This document shows, piece after piece, positions 53,543-62,785 of a stretch of 64,000 nucleotides of DNA. Under the pieces are notes generated by a model, which ran no database searches, was not told where the DNA came from, and saw only the letters and a program-made list of their open reading frames with translations. The position numbers were made by a program, and so were the translations under genes. This DNA is from JADFGZ01 sp965222345 (GTDB lineage Bacteria > Acidobacteriota > Terriglobia > 2-12-FULL-54-10), in contig CBDCTS010000007.1 in assembly GCA_965222345.1 (NCBI GenBank), forward strand, positions 806,001-870,000. The letters run 5' to 3'. How positions within the stretch are numbered: the stretch's first letter is position 1; each line of letters begins with the position of its first letter.

Positions 53543-54802
53543 ATGACAGCCACACCAGACAGTCGCCTGTCGGTCTACATCGCCGGAGCGGTCGTGGCCG
53601 CCATCGCCCTCGCCTTCGCGGCACCGTCGTTCGCGATGCGCTTCGCCATCGGAGGCGAGATTTTCCTGAGCCTCCTCACGATGATGGTCGTCCCGCTCGT
53701 CGTGGCCAGCGTGATGAGCGGGATCATCGGCCTGGGCGACGTCCGCAAACTCGGGCGGCCCGGCGGACTCGCGATCACCTACTACGTGACGACGACAGTA
53801 TTCGCCGTGCTGGTGGGCCTCGTCCTAGTCAACCTGATCCAACCCGGGTCCGGGGTTGACCCGGCCACGCTCGAAGCAGGGGCCGCCGATGGCGGGGAGG
53901 TGGCGGCTGGCCGAGGGGACATGGGGTTCGGCACGATTCTCCGGAACCTGGGCTTGATGCTGTTCACCAACAACTTGTTCCGCTCGGCCACCGAGGGCAG
54001 TCTCCTGCCCCTCATCATCTTCTCGATTATGTTTGCCGGCGTGCTGACGACGATGGGTGACCGCGTGAGCCGGGTCACGGCCCTGATCGTGCAGGTCAAC
54101 GAGGCGCTCCTGTCGTTCGTGCTGTTCCTGATGAAGCTGGCGCCGGTCGGCATCTTCTGTCTGGTCACGGCCAGGTTCGGCGAGGCCCAGCAGGGCGGCG
54201 GCTTGGTCGCCGTCCTCGTCCAGACGGGGTCCTACTTCGTGACGGTGCTGTTCGGGCTGGCGGCCCATGCGTTGCTGACACTTCCGCTGATTCTCTGGAT
54301 CTTCACCAAGCGCAACCCGCTTCGCTTCATGATCCAGATGTCGCAGGCCCTGCTGACCGCCTTCTCCACCGCCAGTTCGAGCGCCACCCTGCCGGTCTCG
54401 CTGGAATGCGCGGTTGGCAACGCCAAGGTCTCGAGGCGGTCGGCTGACTTCGTGCTGCCGCTGGGCGCGACCATCAACATGGACGGGACCGCGCTGTACG
54501 AAGCGGTCGCCGCCATCTTCATCGCGCAGGCGATCGGCTTCGAGCTGACGATTGTCCAGCAAGTCGTGGTTGCTGTCACGGCGACGCTGGCGGCGATCGG
54601 CGCGGCGGGCATTCCGGAAGCCGGACTGGTGACGATGGTCATCGTCCTCAACGCGGTCGGCTTGCCGCTCGAGTACATCGGCCTGATCCTGTCGGTGGAT
54701 TGGCTGCTCGACCGGTTCCGGACGACGGTCAACGTTTTTGGCGATGCGGCTGGCTCGGCGGTGGTCGAACGGAGCTTCGTGGTGGCGGGCAGCGAACCGT
54801 AG
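53543..54802 (+). CDS. Dicarboxylate/amino acid:cation symporter (DAACS family)
   Basis: 419 residues with the GltPh-like fold: TMMVVPLVVASVMSGI near residue 51, the Ser-rich hairpin STASSSATLPVSLE, GATINMDGTALYEAVAAIFI with the NMDGT cation motif, and the second re-entrant loop ending GIPEAGLVTMVIVL. It imports Glu, Asp or C4-dicarboxylates with Na or H. GC-rich, between transposase and integrase remnants, so probably acquired. Confidence 0.9.
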   Translation: MTATPDSRLSVYIAGAVVAAIALAFAAPSFAMRFAIGGEIFLSLLTMMVVPLVVASVMSGIIGLGDVRKLGRPGGLAITYYVTTTVFAVLVGLVLVNLIQPGSGVDPATLEAGAADGGEVAAGRGDMGFGTILRNLGLMLFTNNLFRSATEGSLLPLIIFSIMFAGVLTTMGDRVSRVTALIVQVNEALLSFVLFLMKLAPVGIFCLVTARFGEAQQGGGLVAVLVQTGSYFVTVLFGLAAHALLTLPLILWIFTKRNPLRFMIQMSQALLTAFSTASSSATLPVSLECAVGNAKVSRRSADFVLPLGATINMDGTALYEAVAAIFIAQAIGFELTIVQQVVVAVTATLAAIGAAGIPEAGLVTMVIVLNAVGLPLEYIGLILSVDWLLDRFRTTVNVFGDAAGSAVVERSFVVAGSEP

Positions 54803-55039
54803 GGGCATCCCTGCCCACATGCTCCGCGAACACGAGCGGACCGGCGCCCGTGCCGCCTTCGCCCCCATCGATGGCCAGGATGCCGCGATCCTGACGATCT
54901 GCCGACCGGGAGCCGCGACGAAATCGTTTGCGATGATGTCGCGCAGGTTGCCGCTGAAGCCACTCAGCCGCGCCCAGTAGCAGCCAGCCGATGGATTCGT
55001 GAAGTAGCGCCCAGGCGCGATTTCCTCGTTAACAATCCA

Positions 55040-55582
55040 TCAATCCTTGGGATCCGGGAGCCCCCGGCTGGTCAACGCCTCCACGTCCGGCTCCAGCTGC
55101 AACCCGAACTCCTCCGCGCCCAGAACCCGCGACAAAGCCGACGCCGCGTTGTCTCGGGTCGCGGCGGTAGTCGACCCGCCGTGCAGAATGCCGCGAATCT
55201 GCCCAGTCCGCCGATTACGCAGGATAGTCACCGGGCGGTCCGTGTCCTCGTCCAGCGTGACCGAGCCGCCGGGCCCGGAGAGAGTGATGCCAGCCAGCTC
55301 ATCGGCCCAGCTCGGATCGGCGGGAATCACGAAGGCGAACGACGAACGGCCGTCGCCGTCGCTCAGCTCCGGCATCGCGAACGACAGCGAAAACAGTTCC
55401 CGGCCATCTTCGGCAAGTGCGACGATACGGTGATCGCCGGTTGACCGCGGCAGCGAGGACGGGGCATCGACCACGAACGCTGGTTCCAGGTATGGCGCCC
55501 CTCCTCCGTCCACGCCGCCCCACAGCAGCAGGGAACGTGCCGGGACGGATATTTGCGGCGAAACTTTCGCTGTGGCAGCCTC
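55040..55582 (-). pseudogene. Orphan C-terminal fragment of an exported protein
   Basis: The frame opens just after a TAG at 55583-55585 and reads KVSPQISVPARSLLLWGGVD, GGGAPYLEPAFVVDAP and on to a tail with FVIPADPSWADELAGITLSG and TLDEDTDRPVTIL. The beta-rich pattern looks like the C-terminal domain of a large secreted protein (possibly a metalloprotease), whose N-terminal part is absent. There is no start codon or signal. It abuts the dead integrase in the same reading frame. Confidence 0.45.
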
Positions 55583-55603
55583 CTACAACCGGTAGCCGAG
55601 CGC

Positions 55604-56512
55604 CTAGGCCGCGTCGAGAATCTCCATGGCGCGGCGGCACAGCGGCACCCGGTGCTCACGCTTCGCCTTCATCCGCGTGGCCGGAATCGTCCACACACCC
55701 TCGTCCCGATCGATCTCCGTCCACACCGCCCCACGCACCTCACCGGACAGCGCCGCCGTCAGCACCAGGAACTCGAACGCCAGCTTCACGACTGGCCTCG
55801 CATTCGATGCCCGGATCGTCTCGATGGCAGCCGGTACCTCCCGGTGGGGCAATGCCCGCATGTGCTGCACGACATCGTGTTGGGCGCCGAGCACCGGCAC
55901 GACCCGGTCACAGGGGTTGTCGAGCCGAAACTCCATCGCCACGGCCCATTCCAATACCGCGCGCATGCGCTGCTGGACGCAACGGGCCATGACCGCCTTC
56001 AGGTGCCAGATGGGTGTGAGGATCTCCAGCACATCGGCACTGGTCACTTCTGAGACCGGCATCTTGCCGATGCGCGGAAAAGCGTAGCGTTCCAGGCTGC
56101 TCAGCCAGTCCCTCGGGTAAGTCGAACTGCGCCAGCCGGCCTGCTTCTGTTGCAGCACGCGCGCAGCGGCTTCGGCGAAGCTGGGTACGCCCTGGGCGCG
56201 GCGTTTCTCTGCCAGCGGATCTCCGCCCTCGCGGGCCAGCTTGCGATTGGCCAGTGCCTTTTCGCGAGCCTCGGCGAGCGAGACCAGGGCGACGCTGCCG
56301 AGTCCGAGTTCGCGACGTCGGCCGCGGATGATGAGACGTTGGATCCAGCTCCGGGTTCCGCTAGGCTGGACGAACAGGTATAGCCCGTTGCCGTCAGCGT
56401 GTCTTCCCACTCCGGCTGAGCGCACGAAGGAAGCCGACAGGGCCTTGTCGGGATGGCGGCCTTTGGGCTTGGTTTTTGGTGATAGATTGGCTGTATTGTT
56501 TACAGTAATCAT
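55604..56512 (-). pseudogene. P4-type tyrosine integrase, truncated and catalytically altered
   Basis: 302 residues: DUF4102 N-terminus (GNGLYLFVQPSGTRSWIQRL, GLGSVALVSLAEAREKALAN), core-binding domain, and the start of the catalytic domain. The box I Arg, normally in an ARSGEVRG motif, is Leu here (TAALSGEVRGAVW). The sequence stops at EILDAA with TAG, before the HxxR and Tyr motifs. It can neither bind nor cleave normally, so it is a fossil of the element that brought in this island. Confidence 0.82.
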
Positions 56513-56670
56513 CCCACCATATATATGGGATTACCGTGGATTTCAAGGGAAGTCGTGAGCAATGCACAGTGCGACAATAATTCTATAATAAATTGATTAT
56601 ATAGATAGTTATAAGCTTACTTGGACTATTTTGTACATCGTTGGATTCTATGAGTTGGCTGTATGTATCG

Positions 56671-56688
56671 ACAGGCCTTCCTGCCTGT
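56671..56688. repeat. REP-like palindrome ACAGGC-CTTCCT-GCCTGT
   Basis: Six-pair inverted repeat preceded by TATCG, like the other copies. Confidence 0.75.
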
Positions 56689-56749
56689 GCTCCTTTCCCT
56701 TCGGCTGCACTCAGGACAAGCCCGCCTGTCCCCTTAGCATTCAGGTAGC

Positions 56750-56769
56750 GACAGGCCTTCAGGCCTGTC
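56750..56769. repeat. REP-like palindrome GACAGGCC-TTCA-GGCCTGTC
   Basis: A perfect eight-pair inverted repeat within GGTAGCGACAGGCC, the same flank as at 49576 and 49877. Confidence 0.85.
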
Positions 56770-56823
56770 CTCTCTATCGGGCAGGGGTAGCCACGACGAG
56801 CGCTTTCCTCTCGTGGGTCGTTG

Positions 56824-57576
56824 CTAATTCTTCCCGGCCTGGATTTTTCCGATGATCTGCGCGGCGCGCGCCTGGGCGACTTGAATGAGGGAGCGGTCCT
56901 TGCGAATCTGCTCCAATAACGGGATTAGATGGGAGGTTCCGAGCAGGCGGCCCTGGTTGAGGTTCGATTCCAGGTGGAGCAGCTCTTTCACCACCCCCAG
57001 GCGGTCAAAACGCACCAGGTATTCCAGCCGCAGGAAATGTTGTTCGGTCTGGGATATCCTCTCGAACAAGGTGGTCAGGGCCAGCGCCTCGGGCACCTCC
57101 GTATGGTTGAACGTGGTCTCGTTGCGCACTGCGCCGTTTTGGTAAGCCAGAGTTTTTTTGCCCATGCTGGCCACTTTGCGACCCGACTCCAGATTTCCAT
57201 TCGGAGACCAATTTATTTTTTCAGCCAAGGAAAGAATCTCTTTGGTCTGGTCCGGGGAAAGTCTGAACTCCAGCGGAGCATCGTCGTCCGGAGCGGTCCG
57301 GTAGAGAACTTCTCCGTTCTCCCGCACGGTCACGGAAAAGTATTCCGGCTTGCTGTTGGGAAATTCCTTGGTGAAGATTACGCTGCGGAGGGAATCGGAG
57401 GACGTTTGTGTGTTTCCTGCGGAGACCATCAGGCAGAGGAAGTAAACCGCCAACAGGGAAACCTTCCGAATGGCAGCCGAATCCCTGGCCGCAGTCTCCC
57501 GGATGTGCAAGCGCCGGATGCACAAACCGTAGTTGTGATAACGCCGGCTGTGCAAACAGTGGAGTCGTTGTCTCAT
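56824..57576 (-). CDS. Hypothetical protein, exported
   Basis: 250 residues with no family that I recognise. A hydrophobic segment (SLLAVYFLCLMVSA, about residues 40-53) looks like a signal or anchor, followed by a beta-rich region (FSVTVRENGEVLYRT) and a helical C-terminus. The ATG at 57576 overlaps the ruvC stop (ATGA), which favours this long start although the first 38 residues are basic and unusual; a TTG just before LAVYF would give a classical signal peptide. Confidence 0.65.
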   Translation of the reverse strand: MRQRLHCLHSRRYHNYGLCIRRLHIRETAARDSAAIRKVSLLAVYFLCLMVSAGNTQTSSDSLRSVIFTKEFPNSKPEYFSVTVRENGEVLYRTAPDDDAPLEFRLSPDQTKEILSLAEKINWSPNGNLESGRKVASMGKKTLAYQNGAVRNETTFNHTEVPEALALTTLFERISQTEQHFLRLEYLVRFDRLGVVKELLHLESNLNQGRLLGTSHLIPLLEQIRKDRSLIQVAQARAAQIIGKIQAGKN

Positions 57577-58115
57577 ACCGCAGGTTGCGTGCCGGGACGC
57601 TGGCGCGACTGGGCGCGCTCAAACTTCTGCAGGGTGTGTGAATTGTGGGCGTGACAGAGGGCCACTGCCAGGGCGTCGGCGGCGTCTTCCGGGGGAAGCT
57701 CCTTGAGCCCGAGCAGGGTCCGGACCATCTGTTGGACCTGGTGTTTTTCCGCGCGGCCGTAACCTACCACGCAGGATTTGATCTCCAGCGGCGAGTACTC
57801 GTGCACCGGCAACCCGGCGTCGGCGGCGGCGAGCAGCGCCACTCCTCTGACCTGTCCCAGCTTCAGAGCGCTGTTCGTATTGACGGAGGCAAAAATTCCC
57901 TCCACGGCCACAACTTCGGGCAAGCAACTTTCGATCACTTGGCGCAACCCGTCGGAAATCTGCTTCAGGCGTTGCGGAAATGCATGCCGGCTCCGGGTCA
58001 GGATAACGCCGGAGCGGACCACGCGCGAACGGCGGCCGTCGGTATCGATCACGCCGTAGCCGGTGGCCGCAGAGCCGCAATCGATGCCGAGCACACGGGT
58101 CGTCGTTATGGTCAT
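57573..58115 (-). CDS. ruvC: Crossover junction endodeoxyribonuclease RuvC
   Basis: 180 residues: VLGIDCGSAATGYGVID with the first catalytic Asp, VAVEGIFASVNTNSALKLGQ with Glu, and EDAADALAVALCHAH with the final Asp pair. It resolves Holliday junctions. The ATG overlaps the yebC stop (ATGA), so the start is secure. Its stop overlaps the next gene in the same way. ruvA and ruvB are not in the window. Confidence 0.95.
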   Translation of the reverse strand: MTITTTRVLGIDCGSAATGYGVIDTDGRRSRVVRSGVILTRSRHAFPQRLKQISDGLRQVIESCLPEVVAVEGIFASVNTNSALKLGQVRGVALLAAADAGLPVHEYSPLEIKSCVVGYGRAEKHQVQQMVRTLLGLKELPPEDAADALAVALCHAHNSHTLQKFERAQSRQRPGTQPAV

Positions 58116-58864
58116 CCGCCGCTCACTTCCTGCAATTCGCGCTCGTCGAAATCGAAATTGGAGTAGACGTGTTGCACGTCTTCGTGCTCTTCTAGAGACT
58201 CCACCAGCCGAAGCATCTGCTGAGCCTCCTTGCCCGCAAGCTTCACAAAGGTCTGCGGCAGCATGGCGACTTCGGAGGCGGAAACTTCGATGCCGGCGTC
58301 TTTCAAAGACTGCACCACGGGGTCCAGCGCCTCCGGTGGACATATAATCTCCCACTGCTGCCCGTCGTCGCGCAAATCCTCGGCCCCGGCGTCCAGAATC
58401 GTGTTCATCAACTGCTCTTCGGTGGCACTGGACTTGGGTGCCGTGACCGAACCCTTCTTGCTGAACATCCAGGCGACGCATCCAGTCTCGCCGAGATTGC
58501 CGCCGTGGCGGCCAAACATGTAGCGGATTTCCGAGACTGTCCGGTTGCGATTGTCCGTGGCGACCTCGACGATCATGGCTACCCCGTGGCACCCGTAGCC
58601 TTCATAGGTGACCTCTTCGTAGGTGATGCCCGGCAGTTCGCCCGTGCCTCGCTGGATGGCCTTTTTGATGTTGTCGCCAGGCATATTTTCCGCCTTGGCG
58701 GCAGCCACCGCCGTGCGAAGCCGGGGATTTCCTTCCGGGTCTCCGCCCCCCACGCGCGCGGCTACAGTGATCTCCTTGATCAGACGGGTGAAAGCCTTAC
58801 CCCGCCGGGAGTCGGTGACTGCTTTCTTGTGTTTGATCGAAGCCCATTTGGAATGGCCAGACAT
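58112..58864 (-). CDS. yebC: YebC/PmpR-family protein
   Basis: 250 residues. MSGHSKWASIKHKKAVTDSR, RGKAFTRLIKEI, the NIKKAIQRGTGE loop and the C-terminal block are standard for the YebC/TACO1 family, linked to transcription regulation and, more recently, to ribosome function at proline stretches. It leads the operon yebC-ruvC-hypothetical, an association of yebC and ruvC seen in many bacteria. Confidence 0.96.
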   Translation of the reverse strand: MSGHSKWASIKHKKAVTDSRRGKAFTRLIKEITVAARVGGGDPEGNPRLRTAVAAAKAENMPGDNIKKAIQRGTGELPGITYEEVTYEGYGCHGVAMIVEVATDNRNRTVSEIRYMFGRHGGNLGETGCVAWMFSKKGSVTAPKSSATEEQLMNTILDAGAEDLRDDGQQWEIICPPEALDPVVQSLKDAGIEVSASEVAMLPQTFVKLAGKEAQQMLRLVESLEEHEDVQHVYSNFDFDERELQEVSGG

Positions 58865-59071
58865 CAGTTCCTCACGTCCAAGGGAGCTTTATCCCTTGAG
58901 GCAATCTTCACCGAGAGGCTCTCTCAGGAGGGCATCAGTCCTCATAAGTCCTGGAAAATCCTAACATAGGCGTTTCTCCAGAGGCAAGTTGCGGGGAGCT
59001 GGTTGCGGTCAGTTTGCAGCAGAAGCGATTCGCTACAGTTTCTAGGAAAGGCGTTTATACGGCCCAGTGAA

Positions 59072-59503
59072 ATGCGCCGCTACTCTAAAAGTGGCAAGAT
59101 TTCGATTACCAACCGCCTTATTCGAGAGGAATCATGGGCTCTTAGGCAACGCGCAATCCAGTTCACGGCGTTCGGTCTGTGGGTCCTCGCTCCCGTCCTG
59201 AAAAATCCGCTCTTCGAGAGGGAGAAGGAATGTCGGCTCATCGTGACTGATCTGGAACGAGTTGAAGTCGCGTATGGAGAAGGTCTGTCCAAGGAAGTGC
59301 AAATTTGCCATTCCAACAATCGTGACATTCCCTACAAAGTGCTGCAGTACGACACGCTACCTATCGTTGGGCTTGATTTGGGTCCCTTAGCGACTGCCGA
59401 GGAGGACGCCCCCGTGCTCAGACAGCTCCTGCGTCAAGCGACATCGGGATATGAAGTGCCAATCACGCGCTCGCGGGTTCCAGTCGGCCACGAGACCGGC
59501 TAA
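59072..59503 (+). CDS. DUF2971-like protein, probably N-terminally truncated
   Basis: About 143 residues from ATG 59072. FGLWVLAPVLKNPLFEREKE, CRLIV, then PIVGLDLGPLATAEED and VPITRSRVPVG fit the C-terminal half of DUF2971 proteins (the PxFxxExExRLV and IxxVxxGP...Sx(V/I)P blocks). The N-terminal half seems lost. The frame extends upstream to 59003 with TTG starts but without conserved sequence. Function of the family is unknown; members often lie in defence or mobile regions. Confidence 0.5.
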   Translation: MRRYSKSGKISITNRLIREESWALRQRAIQFTAFGLWVLAPVLKNPLFEREKECRLIVTDLERVEVAYGEGLSKEVQICHSNNRDIPYKVLQYDTLPIVGLDLGPLATAEEDAPVLRQLLRQATSGYEVPITRSRVPVGHETG

Positions 59504-59565
59504 CATGGAAAGACATTTCAATCGCATCCGAACGGGATTATACTTGAGTTCTAGGGGCACACCTT

Positions 59566-59817
59566 ATGGCGACCAACCTTCCGCTTCCTCCTCCCGGTTT
59601 CGATGACTTATCGGTTGACGACCAGATCGATTATATACAGTCGCTGTGGGATCGCATTGTGGCCGAGCCGGATCAAGTTCCCGTTCCCGACTGGCATCGC
59701 CAAGTGATTCGTCAGCGTATGGCCGATCAGGAAAACAGCCCTTCGGAAGGACAGCCCTGGGAAGAAGTTCGGGATGAAATTCGGAACAAACTCGAGCGTA
59801 GAAAATCCCAAGGGTGA
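59566..59817 (+). CDS. Addiction-module component (ParE/RelE-associated antitoxin)
   Basis: 83 residues: LSVDDQIDYIQSLWDRIVAE matches the TIGR02574-type addiction module component (LSxxEKxxLxxxLWxxI), and the tail includes PWEEVRDEIR, also typical. It precedes the ParE-type gene with which it overlaps by one base. It would neutralise the toxin. Confidence 0.82.
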   Translation: MATNLPLPPPGFDDLSVDDQIDYIQSLWDRIVAEPDQVPVPDWHRQVIRQRMADQENSPSEGQPWEEVRDEIRNKLERRKSQG

Positions 59818-60107
59818 TGAGAGTTCTCATACTTCGACCGCAAGCCCGGTTTGATGTCGGCGACTCTGCAGGCTGGTACGAGGACCAGAAAGCTGGTCTG
59901 GGTATTCGGTTTCTCGATGAGATCGATCACGTTCTGTCTCGTGCCCAGGTTAATCCGTTCCAGTTCCCGGAAATCGATCCTGGAGTCAGACGTGGCTTGC
60001 TCCAGCGATTCCCCTATTCCGTGTATTTCTCCGTTGGTGCGGCGAGTATTGAAGTGATTGCCGTCCTTCATCAGCACCGGCATCCAGACACATGGAGAAG
60101 CCGGTAA
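59817..60107 (+). CDS. RelE/ParE-family toxin
   Basis: 96 residues: ARFDVGDSAGWYEDQKAGLG, IRFLDEIDHVLSRAQVNP, and GVRRGLLQRFPYSVYF close to the end are the ParE-superfamily blocks (WYE...GLG..F...I; R....FPY.I.Y), ending HQHRHPDTW. The ATG at 59817 shares a base with the antitoxin stop; a GTG one codon earlier is possible. The target (gyrase or mRNA) cannot be told. Confidence 0.85.
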   Translation: MRVLILRPQARFDVGDSAGWYEDQKAGLGIRFLDEIDHVLSRAQVNPFQFPEIDPGVRRGLLQRFPYSVYFSVGAASIEVIAVLHQHRHPDTWRSR

Positions 60108-60244
60108 CCGGCAGTTGCCTGGCGCCTCTTCCGGGCGGTCACTTGGCCGTGAAGTTGGCTTTCGGGAAACTTGCCGTCTTTCGCAAACCACTACCCAGGT
60201 TCAGAAAGTGGCGTCGTTTGCCGCACGCGCACTTCCGTTCCCTG

Positions 60245-62761
60245 TTACCTGTGGGAATCCCCTCCGCTCGATGCTTGATCGGACCTGGAAGCCACCAATT
60301 CACGATAGACCTGATCGAGCTTCCGGGCGACGACCGGCCAATCGAAGCGGGTTTCCACCAGGCGGCGTGCCTCCGCCGCCATGGCGGCAGCAGCTTTCGG
60401 ATGCTCCAGCAACTGCAGCGTCGCGGCGGCAAATTCATCCGGGGAGTCGGTCAGCATGATGTCGGCGCCATGCGTGCCGCCCAGCCCTTCGGCTCCTATG
60501 GATGTTGAAACCACCGGGATACCGCTGGCGAACGCCTCCAGTATTTTTACCCGGACCCCGGCCCCCACCAGGATGGGACAAACGAAGACGGCGTGCTGGG
60601 ATAGCGGCTCGCGAACGTCGGGGACCCTTCCCAGCAAGCGGATTCCTTCCCCCCGGAACATCCGCTGGACCTCCGGCAGCGCCTGGGCTCCCACCACGCT
60701 GAGGGTCGCCTGCGGGAGGCGTGCGCGGATGAGCGGCAGAACCTTGCGGCAGAAATACTCCAGCCCTTCTACGTTGGGCGCATGCTGAAAGTTTCCGACG
60801 AACAGAAGGGAGTCGGGCCTCCGGGGGCCTCCGGGAAACGGATAGTTGGATACATCGATGCCGGTTCGCAAGCCGGAAAGGACCCGTGGCCGCCTGCCGT
60901 TGAGGAATGATTCCAGAAGCTGCCGATCCCCGTCGTGGCAGGTGAAAACGGCGTCGAATTTGCCGGCCGCCGCCACCTCAAAACGCATGGCGCGCAGCCA
61001 CTCCAGAAATTCCCGTGCCTTCACCAGCGGCCCGCCCTTCCCGGCCAGTATCTCCCGCTGGACCGATTGAAAATAGACGTTATGCTCGAACAGGCACTGG
61101 CTCGTATGCTGCAGCGGCAGGTGATATTGGGCCATCTGCGTGTATTCGAACTGGATGAGGTCAATGTCATTCAGGAAAACCATCTTTTCGAGCATCTCGC
61201 CGAATTGGGGGTCCTCGAAGGCCATCTCCGCTTGGGAGCGCAGGCTGAAGCGCCGACGCGGCGGATGTCGCCGCACGGTGGCCTCCACGTGCCGCACCAA
61301 CCCTTCCAGCGACCGGTTGGATTCCACCTCTTCGGCGCTGTCCACGAAGGTCAGCACGTAGAGGTTGTGCCGCTTGGCCAGTTGCTCGATCGCTTGCAGC
61401 ATGAAAACTGCGCCGCCGTGCAAAGGGGGGGAGATGGAGTAGGGAGAGACAAAAAGGATGTTGAGCGGCCTGTCCGGGAGAGGCGGGGATTCCTGTGCCG
61501 GGGCGCTGGCCTCGCCGTAGGGCGCAGCAGGAAGAATTTCAAGGCCGCGAGAGCTGTCCTGCGTTTCTCTGTTTTTGGGGGCCTCCGGGCTGAGGGTGAA
61601 CACGTCGCGGAATACTGCGGGCCGGGTGCGCTGGAAAACAGCCGGATCGTTCACGCGCGCGCGGGACAGGGCGCGGCTGCGGGACCTCAGTGCCGCAGGC
61701 AGTTTCCGCAGCGCCCGCAGAAAAGCTCCCATGGGAGTCCGTGTTTCGGTTTCCCGGCCCAGCCAGCAGAGGATCATCTGGCCATACAAATACCAGAAGT
61801 GAGCCATCAGCCAGCGCCACTGGTGGATGTTCTTCCAGACCATCAATACGTAGTTTTTCTTCAGATAGGCGCGGATGACCTCCGGGGAGTAATGCTTGGC
61901 GATGGTTGCGCGATGCTCGTGGTAGAGATGGCTTTCCGGCTGGTAGAGAATTTTCCATCCCCTCCGCCATGCGCCGTAAGAAAGATCGGTATCTTCCAGA
62001 TAGAAAGGCTCAAAGAGGGGGTCAAACCCGCCCATCTCCAGAAATTTATCCCGGTCATAGGCCGTGGAGCCGCCCCCGGCGTAGAAGATGGGAAAAGGCA
62101 CCGTAATGCGTTCGTCGATTTCATGGCTGACCCGCAGGAAACCCTTCTCGAATTTGCCCACGGTCAAGCCTGTCTCCTCGCGCCGCCGGCTGGGATCAGA
62201 GAAAAAGATCTGAGCCGAGACGGCGAAGACGGCCTCATCTGTGAACCCTTCCAGAAGGGCTGACAGGAAACCGGGAGTCGCCCGCATATCATTGTTGAGC
62301 AGGATAACGATCCGGTTGCGAGCTGCCTGGACGCCGGCGTTGCAGCCGCCCCCGAAACCCAGGTTGCGCTCCATTTGCAGCACCCGCACACGCGGGAAAT
62401 GTCGGCGGAGATAATCGGCGCTGCCGTCGGTGCTGGCATTGTCCACCACGATTACCTCGTTATCTGCCGTCGAGGCTTCCAACACGCTCGGAAGATTTTT
62501 TTCGAGCAGCTCCCTGCCGTTCCAGTTGGGGATGACGATGCTGGCATTCCGCGGAGGCTGATAGGGCGTGCAGGCGGGCAGCGCGTTCTTGTCTCCTTCT
62601 GCTCGTGAGGTGTCCGATGGCTGCTCGGCAGGCGCGGTTCGGAACAGGGCCTTCAGGCGGCAGAGCAGATCGCTGCACAGCAAGGCCGCAGCCGCCAGGG
62701 CCATCGTTGCTGGGGCCAGGAAGAGAAAAACAACTTTCCCGATTTTTTTAATCACGAGCAT
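60245..62761 (-). CDS. Two-domain glycosyltransferase: GT2 plus GT4
   Basis: 838 residues. A membrane helix near the N-terminus (VVFLFLAPATMALAAAALLC) is followed by a GT2 (A-fold) domain at about 70-330 with ASIVIPNWNG, VVDNASTDGSADY and ILLNNDM, a linker, and a GT4-like (B-fold) domain from about residue 445 with ILFVSPYSISPPLHGGAVFM, GTGIDV-like GLRTGIDVSNYPF, LFVGNFQHAPNVEGLEYF and the VKILEAFASGIPVVST block. It probably adds two sugars in surface-polysaccharide assembly. It starts 24 bp after the methyltransferase gene, in the same operon. Confidence 0.88.
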   Translation of the reverse strand: MLVIKKIGKVVFLFLAPATMALAAAALLCSDLLCRLKALFRTAPAEQPSDTSRAEGDKNALPACTPYQPPRNASIVIPNWNGRELLEKNLPSVLEASTADNEVIVVDNASTDGSADYLRRHFPRVRVLQMERNLGFGGGCNAGVQAARNRIVILLNNDMRATPGFLSALLEGFTDEAVFAVSAQIFFSDPSRRREETGLTVGKFEKGFLRVSHEIDERITVPFPIFYAGGGSTAYDRDKFLEMGGFDPLFEPFYLEDTDLSYGAWRRGWKILYQPESHLYHEHRATIAKHYSPEVIRAYLKKNYVLMVWKNIHQWRWLMAHFWYLYGQMILCWLGRETETRTPMGAFLRALRKLPAALRSRSRALSRARVNDPAVFQRTRPAVFRDVFTLSPEAPKNRETQDSSRGLEILPAAPYGEASAPAQESPPLPDRPLNILFVSPYSISPPLHGGAVFMLQAIEQLAKRHNLYVLTFVDSAEEVESNRSLEGLVRHVEATVRRHPPRRRFSLRSQAEMAFEDPQFGEMLEKMVFLNDIDLIQFEYTQMAQYHLPLQHTSQCLFEHNVYFQSVQREILAGKGGPLVKAREFLEWLRAMRFEVAAAGKFDAVFTCHDGDRQLLESFLNGRRPRVLSGLRTGIDVSNYPFPGGPRRPDSLLFVGNFQHAPNVEGLEYFCRKVLPLIRARLPQATLSVVGAQALPEVQRMFRGEGIRLLGRVPDVREPLSQHAVFVCPILVGAGVRVKILEAFASGIPVVSTSIGAEGLGGTHGADIMLTDSPDEFAAATLQLLEHPKAAAAMAAEARRLVETRFDWPVVARKLDQVYRELVASRSDQASSGGDSHR

Positions 62762-62785
62762 TGGGAATGGGTCATTAGTTACGGG

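Larger units (their letters stand above)
56513..56823. other. Intergenic, AT-rich then palindromic repeats
   Basis: About 310 bp. 56570-56640 is AT-rich; 56660-56790 holds members of the REP-like family. No gene is seen. Confidence 0.5.

Noticed and set aside
54738..55444. Plus-strand frames over the symporter end and exported-protein fragment
   Set aside because: Low-complexity Arg/Pro-rich products with no motifs. They are antisense of the better minus-strand frame.
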